Positions 7,173 to 16,424 of a stretch of 37,713 nucleotides of DNA are shown piece by piece. The DNA is from Coemansia sp. RSA 922 (taxonomy: Eukaryota > Kickxellomycota > Kickxellomycetes > Kickxellales > Kickxellaceae): contig JANBQS010000092.1 of the NCBI GenBank assembly GCA_027577415.1, forward strand, positions 1-37,713. The letters run 5' to 3'. The translations under genes and the position numbers were made by a program. Numbering within the stretch: the stretch's first letter is position 1; each line of letters opens with the position of its first letter. The notes below the pieces were generated by a model. The model did no database searches. It saw only the letters and a program-made list of their open reading frames with translations, and was not told where the DNA came from.

Positions 7173-10100
7173 TTACATCTCACAGAAATCGACATCCATC
7201 ATACCCGCAGATTTAGTCAAAACATTCAGAGCTTCCACACACTCATGAGCGCTGGCCAATGTAGCGAACCACACATTCCATCCAGTCATATCCAGCTCAG
7301 TAGCAGAGTCGTCGCTGTCAGCTGCGGCAGTAGTAGCAAACTCCAAGCGCAACATAGCATGCCAGCTAGTTCCCGAACATCCCAGAACGTCACGGTCCAT
7401 GAGCCGAGTCTTGGGCCTCTCAGCAGTACCCAATGTAGGCGACTGCACCGATGGCATCTTTGGATAAATGGCCAATGCGTGCGGCACCAGTGCCACGCGA
7501 CGTAGATCGGCAATAGGCCTAGCATGTAGGACTCTGTCATACTGACTGACAGTGCCCGACATCAGAAGCTCTGCCATCGCAAGAACCCGGTCGCTCACTT
7601 TGCCCACCACCGATTCTTCACCGAGCACAGTGGGCGAACTCTCAGCATTGAGGCCACCAACACTAGTAGCAGCAGACGACGCAGCCCTCGACGTAGCAGG
7701 CGAGGCCGAGCTAGGAGCATTAGATCTACGTGCCAGTTCATCGGTTAATGCCTGTGGATCATAGGTGTCCGGATCAGACGTGACAATAGTCGGCGGCTCA
7801 ATCCGTTGCCACTTGCGGTACAGTGCGCGCAAGTCAGGCACAGGCGGCGGCCACACGTCAACGCGCTCGCGCACCAAATAGAGAAACTGCGGCGAACCGA
7901 CCAGCGTCAACGGCTGGATACCATCCCCCGAGGAGTCCTGCTGCTCGACATGGCCCACGCAAAAATACAGCTTGAGAAACTCGTACGTAACCTTGTCCAC
8001 AATAACACTATCGGCGCTAGAGGCGTCGACAATGGCGCCCGGTTGTTTCCCGCTACGTGTGCGCAACAACTCGTGCCGCACTCTACGCAGCATCTCCTGC
8101 GTATCGCCGAGCACTAGTCTGTCCGCCACAGCCCTGACTGATGAGCCAGCGGCGACCGGCTCGTCGTCGTCGAGAGCATCAAAAGTAGATGGGCGCAGGA
8201 ACACCTGTTGCACGAGATGGTGCATAGCCCACTCGACGTCATGGTTGATCGCGCGCATCCGCCCGCTGCCTTCGCCACCAGAACCCGAATCTAGCACGCG
8301 TGTCTCATACCCAATCTCCACCAACGAGTCCAGTAAGTCTGAGCACGCCAGGCGGTCGCGGATCATAAACACGCACGATGACGCCGCGCCATCCGCAACC
8401 GCTGCACACCGGGACTGGTGCTGTGCTGGCTGCAATGAGCTGGCCTTATCGCCTGTAAATCCACTTAGTGGGTAAGTCGGGTAGCTGGTCGCCAGTAGCT
8501 GCTGCAACCGCCGAGCATCCCAGCAACCTCCAGTTGGTTTGTCGTCGACTGCTAGCAGCGCCGAGTGCAAGGCCAAGTATTGTCTGTTAGGCCCAATGTC
8601 GATACGACCTAATGACGCCAGCGGCAACGAGAACAAAAGCCCTAGGTATCGTTCGGGCCGTAAATCCATCTCGTCTAGAATCTCTGCAGACGTATCCCGC
8701 ATGGCATCCCACGTCGGCGAGAATACATAGATCGCCTGAGAGCTGAGCGCCAAGTACACAGCTTGCTCGCTCAAGTTGGGAGCCAGCGCCACACTCGCCC
8801 GCCAGTCAGCGCCAATCGCCAGTGCTCGGCGCTTGTCGTCAGAATCGGCATCCTGAAACAGCTCATTAGCTCCGTCACTCTCTGTTACCGCCGCAGTAGG
8901 AGCCGCTCCACCCAAGAACGAAGAAAGTCCCCACTTGCTTGTTGCTACCACTTGGCCCGAGCCTGCAGCCGCACCCTTTGTTCCACTGCGTGCGGGAGGC
9001 TGGTCACTTGGAGCAACCGGAGGCATTTGCCTGACTAGGCCAGCCGGCACCCATTGAACCAACCGCTCGTTGTCAGCTTCAAACACGCTGAGCTGCAAGA
9101 ACAGTCTGACGGAATTAGTCACTTTCGCAAATGGCAGTTCGCCAGGTGTCGCAATACCGCCTAGTCTCTGCACGTCCGCAGCCAGTGCGCCGCGAGCAGC
9201 CTCTAGGTGTTGTGCGTGCCGTGCTCGCCGCTCACTAGCCTCTGCAGCTGCGCTCATCGGCCGATTGGCGGCAATATTAGGGCTGAGCCGGTTGCGGCGG
9301 GTCACAAACGGCTGCTTCCAGATCGACGCATTGGCGGTCTGTGCAGCAGAGCTGCTGTCGTCGACGGCTTCATTCTTCTGCTCGTCGGCAGCATAGTACT
9401 CGCGCAAGTAGCTGCGCCTGCACTTGGGGCATTGGAGCTCAGTGGCAGGCGGCGGAATAGCCGTAAACTCACTATCAGAGATCGCGTCAAAAATTGTGCG
9501 CTCGTCATCGACGTAGCCTTGCCAGCTGCAGCGCAAGCACTCGGCCTGCTTATACAAGTCCTCTGACAGCCCTCTTCCGGCATTCTCGCTGACCGCTTCT
9601 TGAATGGCATTCACCAGCTCGGCAAACCCATTGCCGCCATTGGGACCGAATTCGATCCAAGTGGCAGCATCGAATCGACCGCATTTCGATTCGGCTCTGA
9701 GAGGGCCTGTGTCGTCAGTGCCTAGTCTAGATGCGCGCACCAACGATGTCAATGGTACTCTTGCCGTTATACGCCGATTGTCGCCATCTCCAGCCTCGTT
9801 GTCATCGCTAGCTACCTCAATCAGATCTGTGGGCGAGACGTAGATGGTGCGGTGGCCGAGGACTAACCGCTGTACGACCCTGCTTCCATTGGCCAACGTA
9901 CGACCGTCAGCCGTATGCATATCTTCAACGGGAATAAACTGACACCTCGCTACTGTCACTCCTTCGGCTATTAAGCTTGCACCTTCGTCTTGCAACGTCT
10001 GCTGCACTTCACTGAGATCACTCGAGGCGACCTCTGGATTAGGCGAAGTTGGGCTCTGAGTGCTACCACTGACTTCGCTCACCGATTGAGGCGATTCGCC

Positions 10101-12545
10101 ACTACCTGCGCTGACAGGCTCTATGTTTTCTTTGTTGGATATTGCCAAGCCGGCGAGTGCGGCACTATCGGGGCTTTGCGGCGACGAGGTTAGCAACGAC
10201 TGGCTATCTGCATAATGTGGCAAGCTGGCGATTTCGCGGTTACGAGCTGCCGTCCGCCGGCGTGGAAACAAAAAGCTGGGCAACTGCGTATCTGGTGCTA
10301 TTTCTGGCATGTCGGGCTGGCTAGAGAGAGCAGTAGGCGAGTCTTCGCTCGGAGGCTGCTCTGGTCTAGACTCCGAAAGCAATTGGGCCGGCCATCGCTC
10401 GCTGGGCTTTGACGGTGACCCGATGCGTCTCGGCAGCATCTGTTCAAAGTGTGCGCCACCGTGGTAAAAGGCATGAGCTTCGGGGGAGGCCGTAGGAGAT
10501 TGCGACTGAAGCTCAGTAAACGCACGCAGCCACGATGAGCCAGCTTCCGCCCGCATCATCTCCACTCTCCTTCGGTACCGCTCTGGATCCCTCTGCGCAC
10601 CACCACCCATACGCAAACTCGGCGCGATAGAGCTTGGCGCCGGACTCGCCGGCCGCCCACTAACAAAACTTGATGGCACTGAGTACGTCTGCGCCGATTG
10701 CAGACTTGGCACATGTGGCGCCATCTCCTTTGCGCCATTGATCGTGCTGGCAGTTGCGCGCCGCTTGAATCGAGGTCGCGGCTTCATCGAGATGCTGTGC
10801 ACTGCTGGAGATTGCGCCTCAAAGTGCGTCACGTTGCTGCGACGGTGCGCCGAAGCCACGGTAACGGCTTGCAATTCAGTAGCGCGCAACACGTGAGGTG
10901 TCTTCTCTAGTGAACCAAGATGCGAGTGAATCGGCGATGCCGACATATTGGCCACAAGATCGCGAGGACTCGGATTATTGGGGATGTCTGCCACATCTAC
11001 CTTTCCACTTGCCTCAAGCTCGTTGCCGTCCTCGTCATCGTCAAGTGACTCCTCAATAACCGCAACTTTGGGTCGGCGCACCTTCATGGCAGCAGTCTCG
11101 GACGCCTTGGCTGTACCTGTGGCATGCCCAGTGGCAACTCGCGGGATCTTCGCCATCTCACGACGTTCCTGGCTGGTCGGTCCACGTCCATCCAACACAA
11201 GAGCTATATCGCGATGATCAAAGGCCGAAAAGATCTGTGGTCGGTGGTGCGATTCAGGATCACTAAGCGAGAACGGGTTTCCACGAACATTGAGTACGCT
11301 CAGCGACGGCAAATTGCGCAAGGCTAATACAGATAGCCAGCTATCGAGCCTGTTTTCTGACACGTCCAAGTACTCCAAGGCCCACATGCGGCGCAGACCC
11401 GAGAGGTCAGTCAAATGATTGCGTGCCAAGTTTAGCCTTACTATGCTGCCCAGCTTAAGCGAAATATGCGTGATATCTGATATCGCGTTGTCGCTGAGAT
11501 CAAGCCAGCTCAGGTTGTAGAGCGAGGTAAGTGAGCCTGGCACCTTTTCCAACTCGCATTGAGCCAGCGAGAGTCGCGACACGTTGGATAGCTGAAGCGA
11601 CAGCTGGCCACGTAAAGGACTCTGATCAATACCAGGGTTCCCCGAAAGATCCAGTAGCACCAACCGACTCCAGCCTTGTTCGCTCTCGGAAGAGAGGTCA
11701 AGAAAATTGGTCAAATCGAGGCCTGCATACCGAACCTTTAACCCGCTCAAGCGAGCAGGTGCCCAAGAGTCCCAGAAACGCAGTGACGCTCGCGGAATAC
11801 TCTGGATCTCCAAGTACGCTAGCCGAGGAAACCACGTAAGCACGGCCTGCGCATCGCTTTCTGAGACCTCTTCGGCTTCGGCTGAGATCTTTAGCGCCGT
11901 AGCACGGGCGAAAATGCTCGATACTAGCTTCCACGCAGCCGTTCGTATATGATCCTCGGTGTATGTATCGCCAGCCTCGTTTCCCTCGGAGCCAGAAGGC
12001 GTGGTGCCCCATCCCCACAAACGAGACGCTCCTGAAAGACCGCTAGCTGCTGTTGCTGACGGCGTGCCAACGCTTTGACGGCGGACATTGCCTGATGGCG
12101 TCGGAGATGATGTCGCCGACGACACAGCCTCGCCAGCCGTCATCCGAGAGGCAAACGTGTCTACTAATGGCGTTGGCTTGCCCAAAGCGTCGACGTATTC
12201 CAGGGCCCTAAACACCTGGAATAGACAGCGGCAGTCGTCCCACGCCAGCCAAACCATGCCTTTACCATGATTGTCTTTGTCCTCGTCAAGCAACCCCGAG
12301 TCTAGCGGATGCAAGTGGCTCTTGGCCTCAATAGGACCCGTCGAGCCAAACAGCGTTTGTGTAATTGCCTGTGTTGGTGCTTGAAAAAGTGACGCCCAAG
12401 CGCTACCTAGCTTAGAGGACTGTGCACTACTGGTTCCAGCATGTCGTCGTAATGGCGGCTCAAAGCGTATATGTGACTCTTGTGCGCTCAAGTCTGTTGC
12501 AATTTTGCATACTTTGGCCGCCGCATGCGCGTCCAACTGAAGCAT
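7173..12545 (-). CDS. STK11IP-like leucine-rich-repeat protein (1790 aa)
   Basis: A single long frame runs from an ATG at 12545. After a ~260-residue N-terminal part it has about seven leucine-rich repeats (residues ~245-430, …L-x-x-L-x-L-x-x-N-x-x…). They end in a capping segment R-G-N-P-F … D-H-R-D-I-A-L-V-L-D-G-R, which closely follows the cap of animal STK11IP (LKB1-interacting protein 1). A long Ser/Pro-rich, probably disordered middle comes next. Two C-x2-C pairs (residues ~1000 and ~1040) look like a zinc ribbon. The C-terminal third has folded-looking PH-like blocks. The protein is longer than human STK11IP (about 1,090 aa). Animal STK11IP is a lysosomal protein linked to mTORC1 and V-ATPase activity. 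The gene lies directly downstream of VMA22 on the same strand (195 bases apart), which fits a vacuolar role. Confidence 0.7.
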   Translation of the reverse strand: MLQLDAHAAAKVCKIATDLSAQESHIRFEPPLRRHAGTSSAQSSKLGSAWASLFQAPTQAITQTLFGSTGPIEAKSHLHPLDSGLLDEDKDNHGKGMVWLAWDDCRCLFQVFRALEYVDALGKPTPLVDTFASRMTAGEAVSSATSSPTPSGNVRRQSVGTPSATAASGLSGASRLWGWGTTPSGSEGNEAGDTYTEDHIRTAAWKLVSSIFARATALKISAEAEEVSESDAQAVLTWFPRLAYLEIQSIPRASLRFWDSWAPARLSGLKVRYAGLDLTNFLDLSSESEQGWSRLVLLDLSGNPGIDQSPLRGQLSLQLSNVSRLSLAQCELEKVPGSLTSLYNLSWLDLSDNAISDITHISLKLGSIVRLNLARNHLTDLSGLRRMWALEYLDVSENRLDSWLSVLALRNLPSLSVLNVRGNPFSLSDPESHHRPQIFSAFDHRDIALVLDGRGPTSQERREMAKIPRVATGHATGTAKASETAAMKVRRPKVAVIEESLDDDEDGNELEASGKVDVADIPNNPSPRDLVANMSASPIHSHLGSLEKTPHVLRATELQAVTVASAHRRSNVTHFEAQSPAVHSISMKPRPRFKRRATASTINGAKEMAPHVPSLQSAQTYSVPSSFVSGRPASPAPSSIAPSLRMGGGAQRDPERYRRRVEMMRAEAGSSWLRAFTELQSQSPTASPEAHAFYHGGAHFEQMLPRRIGSPSKPSERWPAQLLSESRPEQPPSEDSPTALSSQPDMPEIAPDTQLPSFLFPRRRTAARNREIASLPHYADSQSLLTSSPQSPDSAALAGLAISNKENIEPVSAGSGESPQSVSEVSGSTQSPTSPNPEVASSDLSEVQQTLQDEGASLIAEGVTVARCQFIPVEDMHTADGRTLANGSRVVQRLVLGHRTIYVSPTDLIEVASDDNEAGDGDNRRITARVPLTSLVRASRLGTDDTGPLRAESKCGRFDAATWIEFGPNGGNGFAELVNAIQEAVSENAGRGLSEDLYKQAECLRCSWQGYVDDERTIFDAISDSEFTAIPPPATELQCPKCRRSYLREYYAADEQKNEAVDDSSSAAQTANASIWKQPFVTRRNRLSPNIAANRPMSAAAEASERRARHAQHLEAARGALAADVQRLGGIATPGELPFAKVTNSVRLFLQLSVFEADNERLVQWVPAGLVRQMPPVAPSDQPPARSGTKGAAAGSGQVVATSKWGLSSFLGGAAPTAAVTESDGANELFQDADSDDKRRALAIGADWRASVALAPNLSEQAVYLALSSQAIYVFSPTWDAMRDTSAEILDEMDLRPERYLGLLFSLPLASLGRIDIGPNRQYLALHSALLAVDDKPTGGCWDARRLQQLLATSYPTYPLSGFTGDKASSLQPAQHQSRCAAVADGAASSCVFMIRDRLACSDLLDSLVEIGYETRVLDSGSGGEGSGRMRAINHDVEWAMHHLVQQVFLRPSTFDALDDDEPVAAGSSVRAVADRLVLGDTQEMLRRVRHELLRTRSGKQPGAIVDASSADSVIVDKVTYEFLKLYFCVGHVEQQDSSGDGIQPLTLVGSPQFLYLVRERVDVWPPPVPDLRALYRKWQRIEPPTIVTSDPDTYDPQALTDELARRSNAPSSASPATSRAASSAATSVGGLNAESSPTVLGEESVVGKVSDRVLAMAELLMSGTVSQYDRVLHARPIADLRRVALVPHALAIYPKMPSVQSPTLGTAERPKTRLMDRDVLGCSGTSWHAMLRLEFATTAAADSDDSATELDMTGWNVWFATLASAHECVEALNVLTKSAGMMDVDFCEM

Positions 12546-12740
12546 CGTGTTTTGAAAGTAAATGATTACCGCCTCGTCCTGAATTGGTCAATTAATAGAG
12601 GTTTAAAAATGAGAGAAGACAAATAGGTGAGTAAAGAAAAAAGGGGGATAATTTGCATTCCCTGAAAAAGGCAAGTGGGAACACTACTGCTGCGTGCTTT
12701 GACGAAGATCCGAGATTCTCAGCACTTGGCCAACAATGCT
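12546..12740 (-). other. Short intergenic region between VMA22 and the LRR gene
   Basis: These 195 bases must hold both the 3' end of VMA22 and the LRR gene's promoter. I see no TATA box. Confidence 0.4.
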
Positions 12741-13358
12741 CTACGCAGTGGTACTCGTCATAGTCCTCTGGAGCGCTTGCTGCTGTTGTGCTATGCGGTG
12801 CTTGAGCTGTGCTAGTTGGACAAACTGGTCCAATGATGACACGAACCCGCTCTGGGCGGTCTTTAAAGCTGGCGGAACTAACATGCCAAACCACAGAAGC
12901 GGGTCGTTCACAGCAAGCGATCTCTGCTTCTTATCAGGCTTCTCGGTATCACTGGGCAAGTCCTCTTCGCCTTCATCGTCACTCGATGTTGGTTTTTCGT
13001 GCTCGGACTCGCCGCTGATATGGCGCCGCCTCCTCCTTCTCAACCCGTCGTCTGTCTTTTCGCTATCTTGCTCTTTTTCTTTGTCGTTATCAGCATGGCT
13101 GTTGTTGCGTACTACTCGCATATCGACGGGGCGCTCTTCATCGATGGATACAGTAGCAATGGCGTGTGCGCGGGCGCTGTATAGATCAGGTGAGATCCAC
13201 TGGTATCCGGCTGAACGCTTGGCGAGCGCCAAATCAAAGAACGCCTGTCTAAGCAAGTTGCTGCTGCTGCTCCTGAGCTGCTGGTACTCGGCTACGCAGT
13301 CAAATAGCTCAAAGAGCTGGCTGTCAACTAATGCAGGGTTGGATTTACTTTCGCTCAT
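12741..13358 (-). CDS. VMA22: V-ATPase assembly factor Vma22/CCDC115 family (205 aa)
   Basis: The frame runs from an ATG at 13358 to a TAG. Family hallmarks are an N-terminal coiled coil with L-R-Q-A-F-F-D-L-A-L-A-K and I-S-P-D-L-Y segments (residues ~30-65), a charged disordered linker (~85-145), and the C-terminal signature D-P-L-L-W-F-G-M-L-V-P-P followed by a coiled coil with A-Q, L-K-H-R-I and L-Q-R-T. That signature closely matches human CCDC115 (DPL-x-WFG-x-LVPP). Vma22, with Vma12 and Vma21, assembles the membrane sector of the V-ATPase in the endoplasmic reticulum. It shares a divergent promoter of 286 bases with the gene at 13645 and precedes the STK11IP-like gene. Confidence 0.85.
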   Translation of the reverse strand: MSESKSNPALVDSQLFELFDCVAEYQQLRSSSSNLLRQAFFDLALAKRSAGYQWISPDLYSARAHAIATVSIDEERPVDMRVVRNNSHADNDKEKEQDSEKTDDGLRRRRRRHISGESEHEKPTSSDDEGEEDLPSDTEKPDKKQRSLAVNDPLLWFGMLVPPALKTAQSGFVSSLDQFVQLAQLKHRIAQQQQALQRTMTSTTA

Positions 13359-13644
13359 TGTCGATATTCAGAAGGTGTAAAAGTCAAGGAGCTAAACGTA
13401 GCAAGCAGGATGATGAAACGTCATCAGGTCATGTCGCGTAACCGAGTTGATCAGAGCATGCCTGCTTTTGGGTGGTCTCACTCAGCTTGGATTAACGCAT
13501 GTCATCTGTTTTTATCAGATCCGCAGCAATGATTAATCTTAAAAAAGGAGCAAGAGATTGAGTTGCTTGACATCCTCTTTTTCTTTACGGCTTGCATTTT
13601 TTCACTATTATATTAACCTTCTTGTATAACAAACATTCCGAGCT
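13359..13644. promoter_or_regulatory. Divergent promoter between VMA22 and the 233-aa gene
   Basis: This 286-base gap sits between two divergent starts. It contains ACGTCA (near 13419), a pyrimidine-rich stretch just before 13600 and a weak TATA-like tgtataac (near 13624) for the plus-strand gene. No feature is decisive. Confidence 0.4.
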
Positions 13645-14346
13645 ATGCCAAGCGGCGATCAAGGTGTTGGAGAAGGATGCTCGCGGCCTGGTCGTCCAAC
13701 TGTTGAACAGTTCGTTGCCGCTGCTATGGCTGTTGTTAGTGCAAGCGTAAACGCAGTTGGGGTTGCTGATGCTGCTTCCAGGGTTGCTGTCGATTATGTT
13801 AGAGATTTTAGAGATGTTAAGGCTGCTTCTCCTGGCTTTACAGCATCCGGTAAAGTTGGCGGAGATGCTATGGAAGCAGAGTCCGAGGCTGCTAATGATC
13901 AAACTATGGCTGAGTCGGAGTCTGTTATTGAGGACGCTGCTGCTGCCGGCGTTGTTTCTGCTACTGACGACATAGCAACCAATGATCGATGGCAAAATAT
14001 TAAAGCTGCCTGTGATACTCTCAATTCTATTGCTGAGCTTACATCTCAAACGGCCAGCGAACTGGAAGCTCGTGTCAAGTCTACTGATGGTATTGACAAA
14101 GCGACAATTGCTGCCGCTCTTGCGGCTGTTAGGTGTACTGCTGCCGATGTTTGTACCGCCTCTCAACATGCCGGTTTTGCTGCTAACGCCCTTTACCGTA
14201 TGGAAGTTGGCCTAATTCCCAACTGGACCATGATGCAGCGCCTAAAGGAAATGCAGGATTGGAGTGAGCGCTATATGGCCGAGCACACTCCTGTTGTGAC
14301 CGCCACTGAAGTTAATATCGATGAGGAACCCGTCACTACTGCTTAG
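13645..14346 (+). CDS. Alanine-rich helical protein, unrecognised (233 aa)
   Basis: The ATG at 13645 opens a single frame to a TAG. The protein is rich in Ala, Val, Glu and Asp, with long heptad-like stretches (residues ~20-65 and ~110-180) that suggest helical bundles or a coiled coil. It has no signal peptide or membrane span, three to four cysteines, and an acidic tail ending E-E-P-V-T-T-A. I recognise no family. Codon use favours T-ending codons, unlike the GC-rich neighbouring VMA22 and LRR genes. A run of 18 A's starts 60 bases after the stop (14406-14423), with no intron in the gene, so an origin by reverse transcription is conceivable. Confidence 0.65.
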   Translation: MPSGDQGVGEGCSRPGRPTVEQFVAAAMAVVSASVNAVGVADAASRVAVDYVRDFRDVKAASPGFTASGKVGGDAMEAESEAANDQTMAESESVIEDAAAAGVVSATDDIATNDRWQNIKAACDTLNSIAELTSQTASELEARVKSTDGIDKATIAAALAAVRCTAADVCTASQHAGFAANALYRMEVGLIPNWTMMQRLKEMQDWSERYMAEHTPVVTATEVNIDEEPVTTA

Positions 14347-14405
14347 CGTGCATACTTTTCTGTTGTTTCCAATGAAACTAACCTCTAAAAAGAGGGCCTT
14401 TATTC

Positions 14406-14423
14406 AAAAAAAAAAAAAAAAAA
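14406..14423 (+). repeat. A18 homopolymer 60 bases after the 233-aa gene
   Basis: Eighteen consecutive A's follow a small stem (cctct-aaaa-agagg) and the text ggcctttattc. Its place after a short 3' region resembles a genomic poly(A) tail. Confidence 0.6.
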
Positions 14424-14543
14424 CTCGTATATTTGCTTAATTAACTATTAAAATGTGTCTAAAAGCACCAAGCTTTTAAAAATGGTGACTATAAGCAGCC
14501 AAGTATTGAGTAGTTCTTGCAATGCTAGCTCTGTTGCTTACCA

Positions 14544-14957
14544 TCAAGGAAAGGCAGGATTATCCAGGCAATGGTATGCAGTTCCAATTGAAACACAATG
14601 TGTGGGGTCACTTAAGCACTTTTCTGTTAACTTGGAAAAGTGAATGTAACATTTTGCTGCGTCTCTACCTAGCAAGTCAGCCATTGTCCAGAATCTAGTT
14701 GGTTGACAAAACACGATGCATACATGCTCAGTGATTTCTTTCATAGGATAAGGAACACTGCCAGTTTTCGCATTAATGAGGTCATTATTAGAAATGTAGA
14801 AGGCAGCCAGCTTTCCAAAGTAATCGATATTCTCACTAAGAACTTTGGTGTGAGCTCGCTGAAAGCTGTAGCCCGTAATGTCTTGCTGCTTTTCTGGGAG
14901 AGCCTCGACTTTGTCTCCATCTATCTTAAGAACTGAGCATTTAACTGTATGATCCAT
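14544..14957 (-). CDS. Small unrecognised protein (137 aa), TATA-driven
   Basis: I chose the ATG at 14957. The frame is open further upstream, but that part lies over the TATA box and a poly(A:T) tract and would encode an unlikely poly-Phe leader. The protein has seven cysteines, including a cluster after residue 100 (A-K-C, E-K-C, H-C, H-C), a hydrophobic strand (residues 49-55) and no signal peptide. It could be zinc-binding, but the spacing fits no finger I know. A short pattern, K38-V-L … A51-x-F-Y-I-S, resembles R76-L-I … A89-x-F-I-L-I-S of the 126-aa protein at 19852-20232, so a shared lineage-specific family is possible. It is convergent with the 233-aa gene. Confidence 0.6.
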   Translation of the reverse strand: MDHTVKCSVLKIDGDKVEALPEKQQDITGYSFQRAHTKVLSENIDYFGKLAAFYISNNDLINAKTGSVPYPMKEITEHVCIVFCQPTRFWTMADLLGRDAAKCYIHFSKLTEKCLSDPTHCVSIGTAYHCLDNPAFP

Positions 14958-15043
14958 TATTAAGCAAGAGTTATGTAAAAATGAAGGGTATTTTGAGTAA
15001 TAAAGAAGCAGGAAAGAAGAGAAGTTGGCAGCCGCCACCAGGA

Positions 15044-15089
15044 CTTTTATACCTCGCACAAGAGGAAGCGAAAAAAAAAAAAAAAAAAA
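15044..15089 (-). promoter_or_regulatory. TATA box plus poly(dA:dT) tract upstream of the 137-aa gene
   Basis: The minus strand reads TATAAAAG at 15051-15044, 87 bases before the ATG. Directly upstream is a run of 19 A/T pairs (15071-15089). Such tracts exclude nucleosomes and are common in strongly expressed fungal promoters. Confidence 0.55.
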
Positions 15090-15368
15090 CTGTTCAAACA
15101 ATCCCCTACATCCAACTACTTTGCAGCTCCCAATGCGCGCCTCAAAGCAACGGCCAAAGACACTTTGTTATCCGAATCTATCTTATACTTTGAACAAAGA
15201 ACAACAGCGCAGTCAACAGCAAATCTGTAAGTACTTCGAAGCTGATCACTCCAGAAATTAAATCAATCGACGTCATGCGCATAGCTGGAGGCGAGATCAA
15301 GGGGTGTTTTCAACTATGCTAGCTCCGCTCACTATTTTTTCTTTTCTACATACTATTTAATTTTAAAA

Positions 15369-16424
15369 ATGTTGACTCGCATTGGATTGAATTTGTTGCA
15401 GCGTCCACTCAACCGTCAAATTCGACAAGTGCAGCAGCTGGCAATTCGTGGGTTGGCTACTTCCAGCTCTGTTTATCAGCCCCGCAACAACCTGCGATCG
15501 GCGCTTCGACATGGACAGCAGTCTCTCGGCGATACCAGCAAGTTTGGGCAGTACCGACGCATTATTCCAGTCTCACTCGTAGCGGCAAAGCCCCGTCCTC
15601 ATGAGCCGTCACTATCGAGAGTTCCAGCGCACATTTCTCGGCCAGCCTATGCAAAGACGGGAACCCCGCCGACATGGGAGACGGAGATCCCGATTCTTGA
15701 CCCAGGAGAGGCCGAATGTCTACGGGCAGCATCTGAAGTAGCTCGTGATGCGCTCGCGCTGGGAGGCAGCATGGTGCGTGCTGGCGTGACTACCGAGGCC
15801 ATTGACGATGAAGTGCACAAGTTTATTATATCGCGTGACGCATATCCGTCTTGTCTCAACTACATGGGATTTCCGCGCTCTATTTGCACTAGCATCAACA
15901 ACGTCATTGCGCACGGAATCCCTGGCCAACGGCCGCTTGAGGACGGGGACTTTGTCAATATCGATATCACTGCCTTTAAGCAAGGATTCCACGGCGACAC
16001 GTCTGCCACTTTTGCCGTTGGCCAAGTGGACGCGCAGGGCTTGGCGCTGATGGACGCTACGCGTGAGTCTTTAGAGCTGGCTATCCAAGCGTGTGGCCCG
16101 GGAGTCTTGCTGGCGACGATTGGTGAGATTATTAGCGTGCATGCTGAGGCCTTGGGGTACTCGGTCTCGCAAGAACTGACAGGCCATGGAATCGGCCGCT
16201 GTTTCCACCAGAACCCGTTGATCTACCATCACTATAACGAGGAGCCGGGTGAGATGGTGCCAGGCATGGCGTTTACTATTGAGCCTATTCTGTGCCAGGG
16301 CGTGGCTACAGGTGTCCAGTGGCCCGACGGCTGGACTATCACGACTACTGACGGCGGCCGCTCGGCTCAGTTTGAACACACAGTGCTAATCACTGATGAG
16401 GGCGTAGAGGTACTGACGGCTTAG
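15369..16424 (+). CDS. Mitochondrial methionine aminopeptidase, type 1 (351 aa)
   Basis: This is a MetAP1/MAP1D-type enzyme that removes the initiator methionine in mitochondria. The metal ligands are all present: D199 (V-N-I-D-I-T), D210 (H-G-D-T-S), H273 (G-H-G-I-G), E305 (T-I-E-P) and E336 (F-E-H-T), plus the substrate-binding H182 (A-H-G-I-P). The first ~90 residues are rich in Arg, Gln and Ser, with almost no acidic residues at the very start, as expected of a matrix-targeting presequence. There is no zinc-finger N-terminus of the cytosolic MetAP1 kind. The length fits the mitochondrial family. The start is the ATG at 15369 after an A-rich leader; the stop is TAG. Confidence 0.9.
   Translation: MLTRIGLNLLQRPLNRQIRQVQQLAIRGLATSSSVYQPRNNLRSALRHGQQSLGDTSKFGQYRRIIPVSLVAAKPRPHEPSLSRVPAHISRPAYAKTGTPPTWETEIPILDPGEAECLRAASEVARDALALGGSMVRAGVTTEAIDDEVHKFIISRDAYPSCLNYMGFPRSICTSINNVIAHGIPGQRPLEDGDFVNIDITAFKQGFHGDTSATFAVGQVDAQGLALMDATRESLELAIQACGPGVLLATIGEIISVHAEALGYSVSQELTGHGIGRCFHQNPLIYHHYNEEPGEMVPGMAFTIEPILCQGVATGVQWPDGWTITTTDGGRSAQFEHTVLITDEGVEVLTA

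Noticed and set aside
14958..15101. N-terminal extension of the 137-aa protein with a run of phenylalanines
   Set aside because: It is the translation of a poly(A:T) promoter tract and covers the TATA box.
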